Positions 51,115 to 58,496 of a stretch of DNA of 64,000 bases are shown here, piece by piece. Made by a program: the position numbers and the translations under genes. A model generated the notes under the pieces. It was not told the origin of the DNA. It saw only the letters and a list, made by a program, of their open reading frames with translations, and searched no databases. This DNA is from Hymenobacter actinosclerus (GTDB lineage: Bacteria > Bacteroidota > Bacteroidia > Cytophagales > Hymenobacteraceae). Location: NCBI RefSeq assembly GCF_900111515.1, contig NZ_FOHS01000001.1, positions 1,418,618-1,482,617 on the forward strand. The letters are read 5' to 3'. Every line of letters begins with the position of its first letter. The stretch's first letter is position 1.

Positions 51115-51660
51115 ATGCAAGACTCTGACGTTACTTCCGACGCCCGCTACCCTATCGGCCAGCCCGAGCTGCCCAGTGAGCCGCTGGAACATGGTGCCCG
51201 CACGGCTTACATCGCCCACCTGGCCACGCTGCCCGACCTGGTACGGGCCGCAGTGGCCGGCCGCAGCCCCGAGCAGCTCGACCAGTCCTACCGCCCCGGC
51301 GGCTGGAGCGCCCGCCAGTTGCTGCACCACCTGCCCGATTCGCACCTGAATGCCTACCTGCGCTTCAAGCTGGCCCTCACCGAAGACAACCCCACCATCA
51401 AGCCCTACGACGAAGCCGCCTGGGCCGAGCTGCCCGACACGGCGGCCACGCCCGTAGCTGTGTCGCTGGCTCTGCTCGAATCCCTGCACATCCGTTGGGT
51501 GCGCCTGCTGCGCAACCTCACCGACGAGCAGTGGCAGCGCACCTACTTCCACCCGGATTCCAACCGCACCTTCACCCTCGACCAGGCGCTGGTACTCTAT
51601 TCCTGGCACGGCCGCCACCACCTGGCCCACCTGCGCCGCGCTGCTATGGTGACTGAGTGA
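51115..51660 (+). CDS. DinB/YfiT-like thiol transferase family protein
   Basis: About 181 residues from ATG 51115 (MQDSDVTSDARYPIGQPELP). The YfiT pattern is clear: ARYPIGQ at the start, QSYRPGGWSARQLLHHLPDS (first metal His), LLRNLTDEQWQRTYFHP and YSWHGRHHLAHLRRAA (His pair). YfiT proteins bind nickel or zinc in a His cluster, and some act as bacillithiol transferases. The last residues (VTE) and the TGA are part of a GTGACTGA array. Confidence 0.9.
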   Translation: MQDSDVTSDARYPIGQPELPSEPLEHGARTAYIAHLATLPDLVRAAVAGRSPEQLDQSYRPGGWSARQLLHHLPDSHLNAYLRFKLALTEDNPTIKPYDEAAWAELPDTAATPVAVSLALLESLHIRWVRLLRNLTDEQWQRTYFHPDSNRTFTLDQALVLYSWHGRHHLAHLRRAAMVTE

Positions 51661-51833
51661 CTCGGTGACTGAGTGAATGCGTGAACCCGCCGGTCATCCT
51701 GAGCATTCCGCGCATCAAGCGGCGACGAAGAACCTACTTACGCCAGCACCAACTGTTGTCTCGTCAGTGCTATCGGAAAAAGGCCCTTCGTTCAACTCAG
51801 GATGACTGGCGGGTTCACGCAGTCACTCAGTCA
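51653..51833. repeat. GTGACTGA nested inverted repeat joining the stops of two convergent genes
   Basis: The outer arms GTGACTGAGTGAATGCGTGA and its complement TCACGCAGTCACTCAGTCAC are joined by ACCCGCCGGTCATCCTGAGC and its complement. The left arm includes the DinB-family stop, and the right arm on the minus strand begins with the TGA stop of the ABC ATPase. The inside contains a diverged CATCCTGAGC hairpin, so one element appears nested in another. Confidence 0.9.
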
Positions 51834-52616
51834 CAAACTCTCTACGCCGCTGTGCGTCTCGTCGTCGATGCGCTTGGCGGCTCGGACGAGGCTGCTGCTG
51901 AAGATGAACTCCTTGAGTTCGGGGACCTGGGCGTTGAGGATTTCGTCCTTGGTACCGTCCCAGAGCTTGAGGCCCTGGTAGAGAAAGATGATATGGTCGC
52001 CGATTTCAATCACCGAGTTCATGTCGTGGGTGATGATGACGGTGGTGATGTTGTATTCGTAGGTAATTTCCTGGATGAGCTCGTCGATTTTGAGGCTCGT
52101 GAGCGGGTCTAGGCCGGAGTTGGGCTCATCGCAGAACAGGTAGGTACAGTTGGGCGCAATGGCGCGGGCAATGCCCACGCGCTTTTTCATGCCGCCCGAA
52201 ATTTCGGAGGGCATTTTGTCGCCCGCGTTTTCGAGGCCCACGCGTTTGAGACAGAACTCCACCCGGTCGCGGCGCTCCTCCCGGCTCATCTCGGGTGTCA
52301 GCATTTGCAGCGGAAACTCCACGTTCTTGGCCACCGTCATCGAGTCGAACAGAGCCGAGCCCTGGAACAGCATCCCAATTTTGCGGCGGATTTCCTGCCG
52401 GACCTGCACCTTGTTGTTGGAAAACACGGTGCCGTCGAAGGTGATGCTGCCCAAGTCGGGCTGCATCAGGCCTACCACGCACTGCAGCAGCACCGATTTG
52501 CCCGTGCCCGAGCCGCCGAGTAGCAGGTTGCACTTGCCGGTTTCGAAAGTGCAGCTGATGCCCTTCAGCACCGCATTGCCATCGAAGCTCTTCTCAATGT
52601 TATGAATCTCAATCAT
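51831..52616 (-). CDS. MlaF-like ABC transporter ATP-binding protein
   Basis: About 261 residues from ATG 52616 (MIEIHNIEKSFDGNAVLKGI). All ABC motifs are present: Walker A LLLGGSGTGKSVLLQ, signature SEISGGMKKRVGIARA, Walker B CTYLFCDEPNSGLDP and the H-loop THDMNSV. MKKR in the signature and the EPNSGLDP variant are typical of the Mla/Ttg2 phospholipid transporter. It follows the permease gene. No MlaD (MCE) gene is seen next to it in this window. Confidence 0.93.
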   Translation of the reverse strand: MIEIHNIEKSFDGNAVLKGISCTFETGKCNLLLGGSGTGKSVLLQCVVGLMQPDLGSITFDGTVFSNNKVQVRQEIRRKIGMLFQGSALFDSMTVAKNVEFPLQMLTPEMSREERRDRVEFCLKRVGLENAGDKMPSEISGGMKKRVGIARAIAPNCTYLFCDEPNSGLDPLTSLKIDELIQEITYEYNITTVIITHDMNSVIEIGDHIIFLYQGLKLWDGTKDEILNAQVPELKEFIFSSSLVRAAKRIDDETHSGVESL

Positions 52617-52694
52617 GGTAAGTAAAGTCTTGCAGGGCTTTGAAGCGTAGGACGGTAATGGCATACCCGCACTTCTCAACCGCTGCTTAGCCGC

Positions 52695-53426
52695 CTACAA
52701 CAGCACGGCGGCCAGCACGAAGTCGGCGATGAGGATGGCGATGATGGAGTTGTTGACGGCCGTGGTGCTGGCCGTGCCTACTTCGAGGGCGCCGCCTTCG
52801 GTATAGTAGCCTTTAAAGGCTGAAATAGCCGAAACCAGGAAAGCAAACACCACCGATTTGATCAGGGCAAATACGATGTTGTACGGAATAAAGTCGGAGC
52901 GAATGCCCTCGATATACTCCTGGGCCGAAATGGAGCCGGTGAGCGAGCCGGCCAGGTAGCCGCCGATAATCGACAGGGCCATGGCCAGGACCACGAGCAG
53001 CGGAAACATGAGGATGGCGCCCAGAATCCGCGGCAGCACCAGGTAGGAAGCCGAATTGATGCCCATTACTTCCAGCGCCGATACCTGCTCGGTGATGCGC
53101 ATGGTGCCCAGGCTGCCCGCAATACTGGAGCCCACCTTGCCGGCCAGCACGATGCTGGTAATGGTGGGCGCCAGCTCCAGAATCGTCATCTCGCGCACCA
53201 TATAGCCGATGGTGCTTTTAGGAATGAGCGGGTTGGTGAGGTTGTAGGCAATCTGCACGCAGGTTACGGCCCCGATGAAGGCCGACACAATAGCGACAAT
53301 AAACACGGAGTTGACCCCGATAGTTACGCACTCTTCCATGGTGCGCTTCCAAAGCACCGCAAAGCGTTCTTTGCGCACGAGCATGGACTGCAGGAAAAGT
53401 AGAAACTGACCAAATGATTTGACCAT
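52695..53426 (-). CDS. MlaE-like ABC transporter permease
   Basis: A 243-residue membrane protein of the MlaE family: MVREMTILELAPTITSIVLA, GKVGSSIAGSLGTMRITEQV, SALEVMGINSASYLVLPRIL and the closing SAISAFKGYYTEGGALEVGT. With the ATPase it should move lipids between the two membranes. A gap of about 78 bp separates the pair. Confidence 0.94.
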   Translation of the reverse strand: MVKSFGQFLLFLQSMLVRKERFAVLWKRTMEECVTIGVNSVFIVAIVSAFIGAVTCVQIAYNLTNPLIPKSTIGYMVREMTILELAPTITSIVLAGKVGSSIAGSLGTMRITEQVSALEVMGINSASYLVLPRILGAILMFPLLVVLAMALSIIGGYLAGSLTGSISAQEYIEGIRSDFIPYNIVFALIKSVVFAFLVSAISAFKGYYTEGGALEVGTASTTAVNNSIIAILIADFVLAAVLL

Positions 53427-53543
53427 AAAACTGAAAAACAGAAAGGAAAAGCGGATACTTGCGCCGGGATATTGCGAAGCGGAAGCTCGGCCGCCAGCCG
53501 GCGCTGCTTTCCCTACGTAAAAACGGCCATGCTAAACAAAGGA

Positions 53544-54254
53544 ATGCAAAAAAATATCGTTGTAACGGGCGGCACCAAAGGAATTGGGCGGGCCCTGGTG
53601 TTTCGCTTTCTGCGGGCCGGCTACCCGGTGGTCACCTGCGCCCGCTCGGCGGCCGACCTTCAGGAGCTGAAGGGCGCGGCTGCCACCCTGGTACCCGGCG
53701 CCGTGCTGCACACCCACGCCGCCGACCTGAGCAAGCCGGAGCAGACGCGGGGCTTCACTGATTTTGTGCGGGAACTGGGGACGGTGGCAGTGCTCATCAA
53801 CAATACGGGTGCATTTATTCCCGGAAGGTTGCAGGACGAGCCCGCCGACGGCTCGCAGCTGCGCCAGATGCTGGCCGTGAACCTGCTGAGCGCCTACGAC
53901 GTCACGCTGGCGCTGCTGCCGGGGCTGCTGGCCCAGGGCGAGGGGCACATTTTCAACATCTGCTCGACGGCCAGCATCACGGCGTATCCTAACGGCGGCT
54001 CCTACGGCATTGCCAAGCACGCGCTGCTGGGTTTCAGCCGCAACCTGCGCGAGGAGCTCAAGGGAAGCGGCCTGCGGGTGACGGCCGTGCTGCCGGGGGC
54101 CACGCTCACGGCCAGCTGGGAGGGCGTCGACCTGCCCGCCGAGCGTTTCATCAAAGCCGAAGACGTAGCCGACGCCATTTTCAGTGTCTTTAGTCTTTCG
54201 GGCCAGGCGGTAGTGGAGGAGCTGCTGATTCGGCCTCAGCTGGGAGACTTATAG
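53544..54254 (+). CDS. SDR-family oxidoreductase
   Basis: About 236 residues from ATG 53544 (MQKNIVVTGGTKGIGRALVF). Motifs: TGGTKGIG cofactor loop, LINNTGAFIPG, catalytic Ser in NICSTASIT and YxxxK in SYGIAKHAL, so all active-site residues are present. In-frame ATG 53529 is an alternative start. The 3' end overlaps the convergent gene by 19 bp. The substrate is unknown. Confidence 0.9.
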   Translation: MQKNIVVTGGTKGIGRALVFRFLRAGYPVVTCARSAADLQELKGAAATLVPGAVLHTHAADLSKPEQTRGFTDFVRELGTVAVLINNTGAFIPGRLQDEPADGSQLRQMLAVNLLSAYDVTLALLPGLLAQGEGHIFNICSTASITAYPNGGSYGIAKHALLGFSRNLREELKGSGLRVTAVLPGATLTASWEGVDLPAERFIKAEDVADAIFSVFSLSGQAVVEELLIRPQLGDL

Positions 54255-54685
54255 CGTGCCGGAGGCGGCCGGCGCAGGTAGCGCCCGTATAGAAAATCGA
54301 GCAGTACGGCCCACATACTCATGTGCAGCAGACTACTGAGCCAAGGCAACGCTACCCGCCATCCCAGCCCCATCGCCACGGCCCACAGGCCCAGGCTAAG
54401 CACATAGCTCAGCTTGAATAGGTCGAGACGCGTTTTAGCGGGTTTGCGGGCGAACCACGCGCCGTATAGGCCAGCCAGCGCCAGCCCACAGCCCATCAGT
54501 AAACCCCCGCTGCCGCTCCAGTGCTGTATTTTAAACAATACGCCAACCAGCAGGCCCGCTATTGCGCCAGCCACCGGAGCAGCAAACCGGCTGCGCCGCA
54601 GCGCTCCGGCATAGATAACCCAAAGCAGCAGCCCATAGGCGGCCAAGCTCAGTAGGAGTAGCCAGGGGGTAAAGGCGACGAGCAT
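54236..54685 (-). CDS. Small membrane protein, GldL-like motif
   Basis: A 149-residue protein with about five hydrophobic helices. The segment GLLVGVLFKIQHWSGSGGLL resembles the LFKIxHWPGA motif found in Bacteroidota membrane proteins related to the GldL N-terminus, but the large C-terminal part of GldL is absent. Function unknown. It overlaps the convergent SDR gene by 19 bp. Confidence 0.7.
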   Translation of the reverse strand: MLVAFTPWLLLLSLAAYGLLLWVIYAGALRRSRFAAPVAGAIAGLLVGVLFKIQHWSGSGGLLMGCGLALAGLYGAWFARKPAKTRLDLFKLSYVLSLGLWAVAMGLGWRVALPWLSSLLHMSMWAVLLDFLYGRYLRRPPPARYKSPS

Positions 54686-54701
54686 AGCAGGTGAAAAGCC
54701 G

Positions 54702-55460
54702 TTATTCCGTCCGCAGCTGGCCGCGGCCGGTTACGGCCAGGGTGAGCATAGGGGGCTTGGGCGGGGCGTAAAATACGGTGCCGGTGCCGGCGTGGGTGCC
54801 CACCAGCAGGCGCGAAGTCCGCACGTGGGCGTCGCCGTCGCTGTCGAAGTTGGTTTGCAGATACATCTCGCGGATCGGGAAATCCTGGGCGTAGAGGCTG
54901 CCGCTGCCACCCACCGTATGATGCAGCTCGTCGGAAGAGCCAGTCAGGTAGATGTCACCCAGCTCGTACTGATCCATGTTGACGTAGCGGCTGATGAGGT
55001 GCAGGCGGAAGTCGCCGGCTCCTATAAGGTGGGGAAAAATAGTATCCTGCCGAAAGGCGCCCTCGGTGCGGATATCGGCCTGGCCGCGCAGAAACAGGTC
55101 GGTAATGTGGGGCAGATGCAGGGTCACTTCGCGGGGTGTGTTGTAGCGCCGCACCCAGTTGCAGCGGCTGGTGTTGCGCACCGTCAGCATGCCGTTCGTT
55201 ACCTCCAGCCGGATATCGTCCTGCAGGTTTTTGCCGGCCCGCACTTCGGCGTAGGTTTCCGTATCCTGCACCAGAATCACCGTGATATTATCGTAGGTGG
55301 TAAGCTGCCGAAAAGGGGCCAGTGCCCGGCGTTCGGTGGTGATGTTGCCGGTACTGGTGAAGCAGCCGGCTTCATTGTCTTTCTGGCAGCCGGCCAGCGT
55401 GACGACCAGGGCCAGGACGGCGGCTGCGCGCAAAACCCGGCCAGCGGCGTTACCTTGCAT
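54702..55460 (-). CDS. Head GIN-domain (DUF2807) lipoprotein
   Basis: About 252 residues from ATG 55460 (MQGNAAGRVLRAAAVLALVV); an ATG at 55481 is also possible. The lipobox is TLAGCQKD. The DUF2807 'auto-transporter adhesin head GIN' pattern is present: FRQLTTYDNITVILVQDTET, YAEVRAGKNLQDDIRLEVTN and a ladder of GxGxxxL/xSG strands (LTGSSDELHHTVGGSGSL). TCAGTTTG, close to the -7 consensus, ends 3 nt before the chosen ATG. It is probably exposed in the periplasm or at the surface; its role is unknown. Confidence 0.85.
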   Translation of the reverse strand: MQGNAAGRVLRAAAVLALVVTLAGCQKDNEAGCFTSTGNITTERRALAPFRQLTTYDNITVILVQDTETYAEVRAGKNLQDDIRLEVTNGMLTVRNTSRCNWVRRYNTPREVTLHLPHITDLFLRGQADIRTEGAFRQDTIFPHLIGAGDFRLHLISRYVNMDQYELGDIYLTGSSDELHHTVGGSGSLYAQDFPIREMYLQTNFDSDGDAHVRTSRLLVGTHAGTGTVFYAPPKPPMLTLAVTGRGQLRTE

Positions 55461-55497
55461 CTTCAAACTGAATCCCCACATTTTAGCACTTCGCGCA

Positions 55498-56193
55498 ATG
55501 GATTTGAGCGGCAAGGTAGCCATTATCACAGGTGTCAGCAAAGGAATCGGGCTGGCCACCGTCGAGGCCCTGCTGGCCAAAGGCATGCACGTAGCCGGCT
55601 GGGGCCGTACCGCGCCCGCCGACTTCCAGCATCCGCGCTTTCACTTCATTAAGTGCGATGTGCGCGACGAAAAATCGGTTCAAAAGGCCTTTGCCGCCAC
55701 TCAAAAGCAGTTGGGAGAAGAAGTGCACGTGCTGGTCAACAACGCCGGTCTGGGTATTTCGGGCGCGGTTGATGGCTTTGCGGCCGCCGACTGGCACCTG
55801 ATGTTCGATACCAACGTACACGGCACCTTCTATTGCACCCAGGCTGTGCTGCCCGCCATGAAAAAGCAGCAGCTGGGCCACATCTTCAACATCAGCTCCA
55901 TTGCCGGCACCACCGGCATCGAGAACATGGCCGGCTACTGCGCCAGCAAGTTTGCGGTGCGCGGCTTCTCGCAGTCGTTGTTCAAGGAGGTGCGCAAAGA
56001 CGGCATCAAGGTTACCTGCCTGTACCCCGGCTCCACCCAAACCAACTTCTTCGACGACATCCCCGGCACCGACGCCAACGACTCGATGATGCAGCCCCAG
56101 GACATTGCCGACACGATGGTGTACGCCCTGGAAACGCCATTTAATTTTCACTTGGTCGATATCGAAATGCGGCCTTTGCAGCCAAAGAAGTAG
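55498..56193 (+). CDS. SDR-family oxidoreductase
   Basis: A 231-residue classical SDR with start at ATG 55498. Motifs: TGVSKGIG, VNNAGLGISGAVDG, Ser in NISSIAGTTG, YxxxK in GYCASKFAVRG and the PGST after it. It is divergently arranged with the GIN lipoprotein with only 37 bp between the chosen starts, so its promoter probably lies inside the other gene or is shared. It may be part of the gld transcription unit that follows. The substrate is unknown. Confidence 0.9.
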   Translation: MDLSGKVAIITGVSKGIGLATVEALLAKGMHVAGWGRTAPADFQHPRFHFIKCDVRDEKSVQKAFAATQKQLGEEVHVLVNNAGLGISGAVDGFAAADWHLMFDTNVHGTFYCTQAVLPAMKKQQLGHIFNISSIAGTTGIENMAGYCASKFAVRGFSQSLFKEVRKDGIKVTCLYPGSTQTNFFDDIPGTDANDSMMQPQDIADTMVYALETPFNFHLVDIEMRPLQPKK

Positions 56194-56210
56194 GGCGGAA
56201 TAGAACGGAG

Positions 56211-56303
56211 TGGTGCCACGACTCTTTTGTCGTGGTACCACTATCGTTGAACAACCAACGTCAGCAACGATAGTGGTACCACGACAAAGAAGTCGTGGCA
56301 CCA
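56211..56303. repeat. 39-bp inverted repeat (TGGTGCCACGACT) with shared hairpin tip
   Basis: The arms 56211-56249 and 56265-56303 pair with two mismatches. The tip GTTGAACA..AACGTCAGCAAC equals the tip of the element at 31030. It starts 18 nt after the SDR stop and ends 30 nt before gldA. Confidence 0.9.
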
Positions 56304-56332
56304 CACCCGAGCAGCAACCAGCACCTCAACTC

Positions 56333-57244
56333 ATGGTAGAAGTTCAGCACCTGACCAAAACCTTCGGCTCCCAGGCCGCCGTCGACGACATCAGCTTTTC
56401 GGTGGGTAAGGGCGAAATCCTGGGCTTTCTGGGGCCGAACGGGGCGGGCAAGTCCACGACCATGAAGATGGCGCTGGGCTATCTGCCGCCCTCGGCCGGC
56501 ACGGTGGTGGTGGAGGGGTTCGATGTGCGCACGGCCCCGCTGGAGGTGCGCCGCCGCGTGGGCTACCTGCCCGAGCACAACCCGCTCTACCTCGATATGT
56601 ACGTGCACGAGTACCTCGAATTCATCGGGTCGGTACACGGGCTGGGCGGCAGCGGCCTGCGCCAGCGGGTGCGTCAGCTGGTAGATAGGGTAGGGCTGGG
56701 GCGCGAGCAGAACAAGCTCATCGGGGCCCTCAGTAAGGGCTACCGCCAGCGCGTGGGCCTGGCCCAGGCCCTCATCCACGACCCCGGCGTGCTCATCCTC
56801 GACGAGCCCACCACCGGCCTCGACCCCAACCAGATCGGCGAAATCCGCCAGCTCATCCGCGAGCTGGGCCAGGACAAAACCGTCATCTTCAGCACCCACA
56901 TCCTGCCCGAAGTGGCGGCATTGTGCAGCCGGGCCGTTATCATCAGCCGCGGCCGCCTCGTGGCCGACTCGCCGGTGGCCGAGCTAGGCGCCCGCGCCGC
57001 CGGCGAAACCATTATCCGCGCCGAGTTCGAGCAGCCCATCGACCCGGCCCCGCTGCTGGCCCTGCCCGGCATCCTGGCCGCCGACCTGGAAACCGGCACC
57101 ACCTACCGCATCCGGGCCCGCGCCGGCACCGACCAGCGCGGCGCCATCTCGCGCTTGGCCGCCGCCCAGGGCTGGGTGTTGCTGGGCCTGCGCCAGGAAG
57201 AGCAGAATCTGGAACAGGTGTTCCAGCAACTGACTAGTAATTAG
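56333..57244 (+). CDS. gldA: Gliding motility ABC transporter ATP-binding protein GldA
   Basis: About 303 residues from ATG 56333 (MVEVQHLTKTFGSQAAVDDI). ABC motifs: LGPNGAGKSTTMKMALGYL, GALSKGYRQRVGLAQALIHD, LILDEPTTGLDPNQ and FSTHILPEVAAL. The last 80 residues form the non-conserved C-terminal domain. GldA pairs with GldF and GldG in the ABC system needed for gliding in flavobacteria. gldF follows 354 bp later, and the gap holds an AT-rich orphan ORF. Confidence 0.93.
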   Translation: MVEVQHLTKTFGSQAAVDDISFSVGKGEILGFLGPNGAGKSTTMKMALGYLPPSAGTVVVEGFDVRTAPLEVRRRVGYLPEHNPLYLDMYVHEYLEFIGSVHGLGGSGLRQRVRQLVDRVGLGREQNKLIGALSKGYRQRVGLAQALIHDPGVLILDEPTTGLDPNQIGEIRQLIRELGQDKTVIFSTHILPEVAALCSRAVIISRGRLVADSPVAELGARAAGETIIRAEFEQPIDPAPLLALPGILAADLETGTTYRIRARAGTDQRGAISRLAAAQGWVLLGLRQEEQNLEQVFQQLTSN

Positions 57245-57249
57245 AGGGT

Positions 57250-57564
57250 ATGGACGAATTGAGTAGAGTTAGGAATTGGCTGGAGGCGGGCAAGCAAGTT
57301 GGGAAATCCTGGTCGTGGGTCGAGAGCGGAAAAACCTATTGGGGATCTGTAGGAGTGCAAAAATGGCAAGGAGTATATAAAATCTATGTTGATAAAATAG
57401 AAGAGGCTCGCATGAGCAACTTAGAAGATTATGATACTGACCAAATAATTGAGACGAAATGCTTTGAGCAAATTCAGCATATACTTACTGCTACTTGTTT
57501 CATTAATCTTGTTGAATTAATTCCTCAAAAAGGTCAGAAAATCTTTAATCCAGAATTAGACTAA
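57250..57564 (+). CDS. AT-rich orphan protein of 104 aa between gldA and gldF
   Basis: It starts 5 bp after the gldA stop (MDELSRVRNWLEAGKQVGKS) and ends 34 bp before gldF. The sequence after about 57340 is visibly AT-rich (roughly one third G+C by eye) compared with the G+C-rich neighbours, and codon usage changes with it. No signal peptide or known domain is seen; it has several aromatic residues early (WSWVESGKTYWGSVGVQKWQ). The base composition suggests a recent arrival by transfer within the gld gene group. Function unknown. Confidence 0.7.
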   Translation: MDELSRVRNWLEAGKQVGKSWSWVESGKTYWGSVGVQKWQGVYKIYVDKIEEARMSNLEDYDTDQIIETKCFEQIQHILTATCFINLVELIPQKGQKIFNPELD

Positions 57565-57598
57565 CTATTTATTGCTTTCAAAAACACAACCCTCACTT

Positions 57599-58324
57599 AT
57601 GCTTGCCATCCTGCGCAAAGAATTCAACAGCTTCCTGAACTCGCCCGTGGCTTACGTGGTGCTGGGCGTGTTTCTGGTGGCTACCGGGCTGTTCGTGTGG
57701 GTGTTTCCGGATAGCTCGGTGCTCGATTACGGGTTTGCCGATTTGCAGACCCTGTTCAACATCGCGCCCTGGATTTTCCTGTTTCTGATTCCGGCCCTGA
57801 CCATGCGCACGTTTGCCGAGGAAAAGAAGGCCGGCACCATGGAGCTGCTGCTCACGCGCCCGCTCACCGACGTCCAGCTTATCGGGGGCAAGTACCTGGC
57901 CTGCCTGTTGCTGGCCCTGCTGGCGCTGCTGCCCACGCTGCTCTACTACTACTCGGTATACCAGCTCGGCAACCCGGTGGGCAACATCGATTCGGCTGCT
58001 ACAGTGGGCTCGTACCTGGGACTGGCGCTGCTGGCGGCGGTTTTCGCGGCCATCGGCGTGCTGGCCTCGGCCCTCACCCGCGACCAGATTGTGGCTTTCC
58101 TGGTGGCCGTAGTGGGCTGCTTCCTGGTGTACACGGGCTTCGATTCGCTGGCCTCGGTGTTCGACGGTGCCCCGGCCTACTACATCGGCCAGCTCGGCAT
58201 TGCCGCCCACTACCGCGACCTGAGCAAGGGCCTTATCGACTCCCGCGACCTGCTCTACTTCTTCACCCTGACTGCCATCATGCTGCTGGCCACCCGGGTG
58301 GCGTTGCAAAGCCGGAATTGGTGA
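57599..58324 (+). CDS. gldF: Gliding motility ABC transporter permease GldF
   Basis: A 241-residue membrane protein from ATG 57599 (MLAILRKEFNSFLNSPVAYV). Six helices and the signature FAEEKKAGTMELLLTRPLTD of ABC-2-type permeases of the GldF family. It is the permease partner of GldA and the next gene GldG. The stop is followed by a heptad repeat that continues into the gldG start. Confidence 0.93.
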   Translation: MLAILRKEFNSFLNSPVAYVVLGVFLVATGLFVWVFPDSSVLDYGFADLQTLFNIAPWIFLFLIPALTMRTFAEEKKAGTMELLLTRPLTDVQLIGGKYLACLLLALLALLPTLLYYYSVYQLGNPVGNIDSAATVGSYLGLALLAAVFAAIGVLASALTRDQIVAFLVAVVGCFLVYTGFDSLASVFDGAPAYYIGQLGIAAHYRDLSKGLIDSRDLLYFFTLTAIMLLATRVALQSRNW

Positions 58325-58327
58325 GTT

Positions 58328-58496
58328 CTTTTGAGCTGTTAGCTGAGAGCTTTTAGCTGTTAGCTTTCCGTGCTGATTGTTTCGTTTAGAGCTGTCAGCT
58401 TTTGAAAGTATGTTTAAACGACTTTTCCGAGTGCATTCGTGGGTACTGAACCAGAACAAGAGCTAACAGCTAACAGCCATCAGCTAACAGCTCAAA
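58328..58496. repeat. AGCTAACAGC/GAGCTGTTAGC inverted repeat between gldF and gldG
   Basis: Left TTGAGCTGTTAGCTGAGAGC then TTTTAGCTGTTAGC; right AGAGCTAACAGCTAACAGCC then ATCAGCTAACAGCTCAAAA. Units are 7-8 nt long. The right arm lies inside the predicted gldG coding sequence. Confidence 0.85.
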
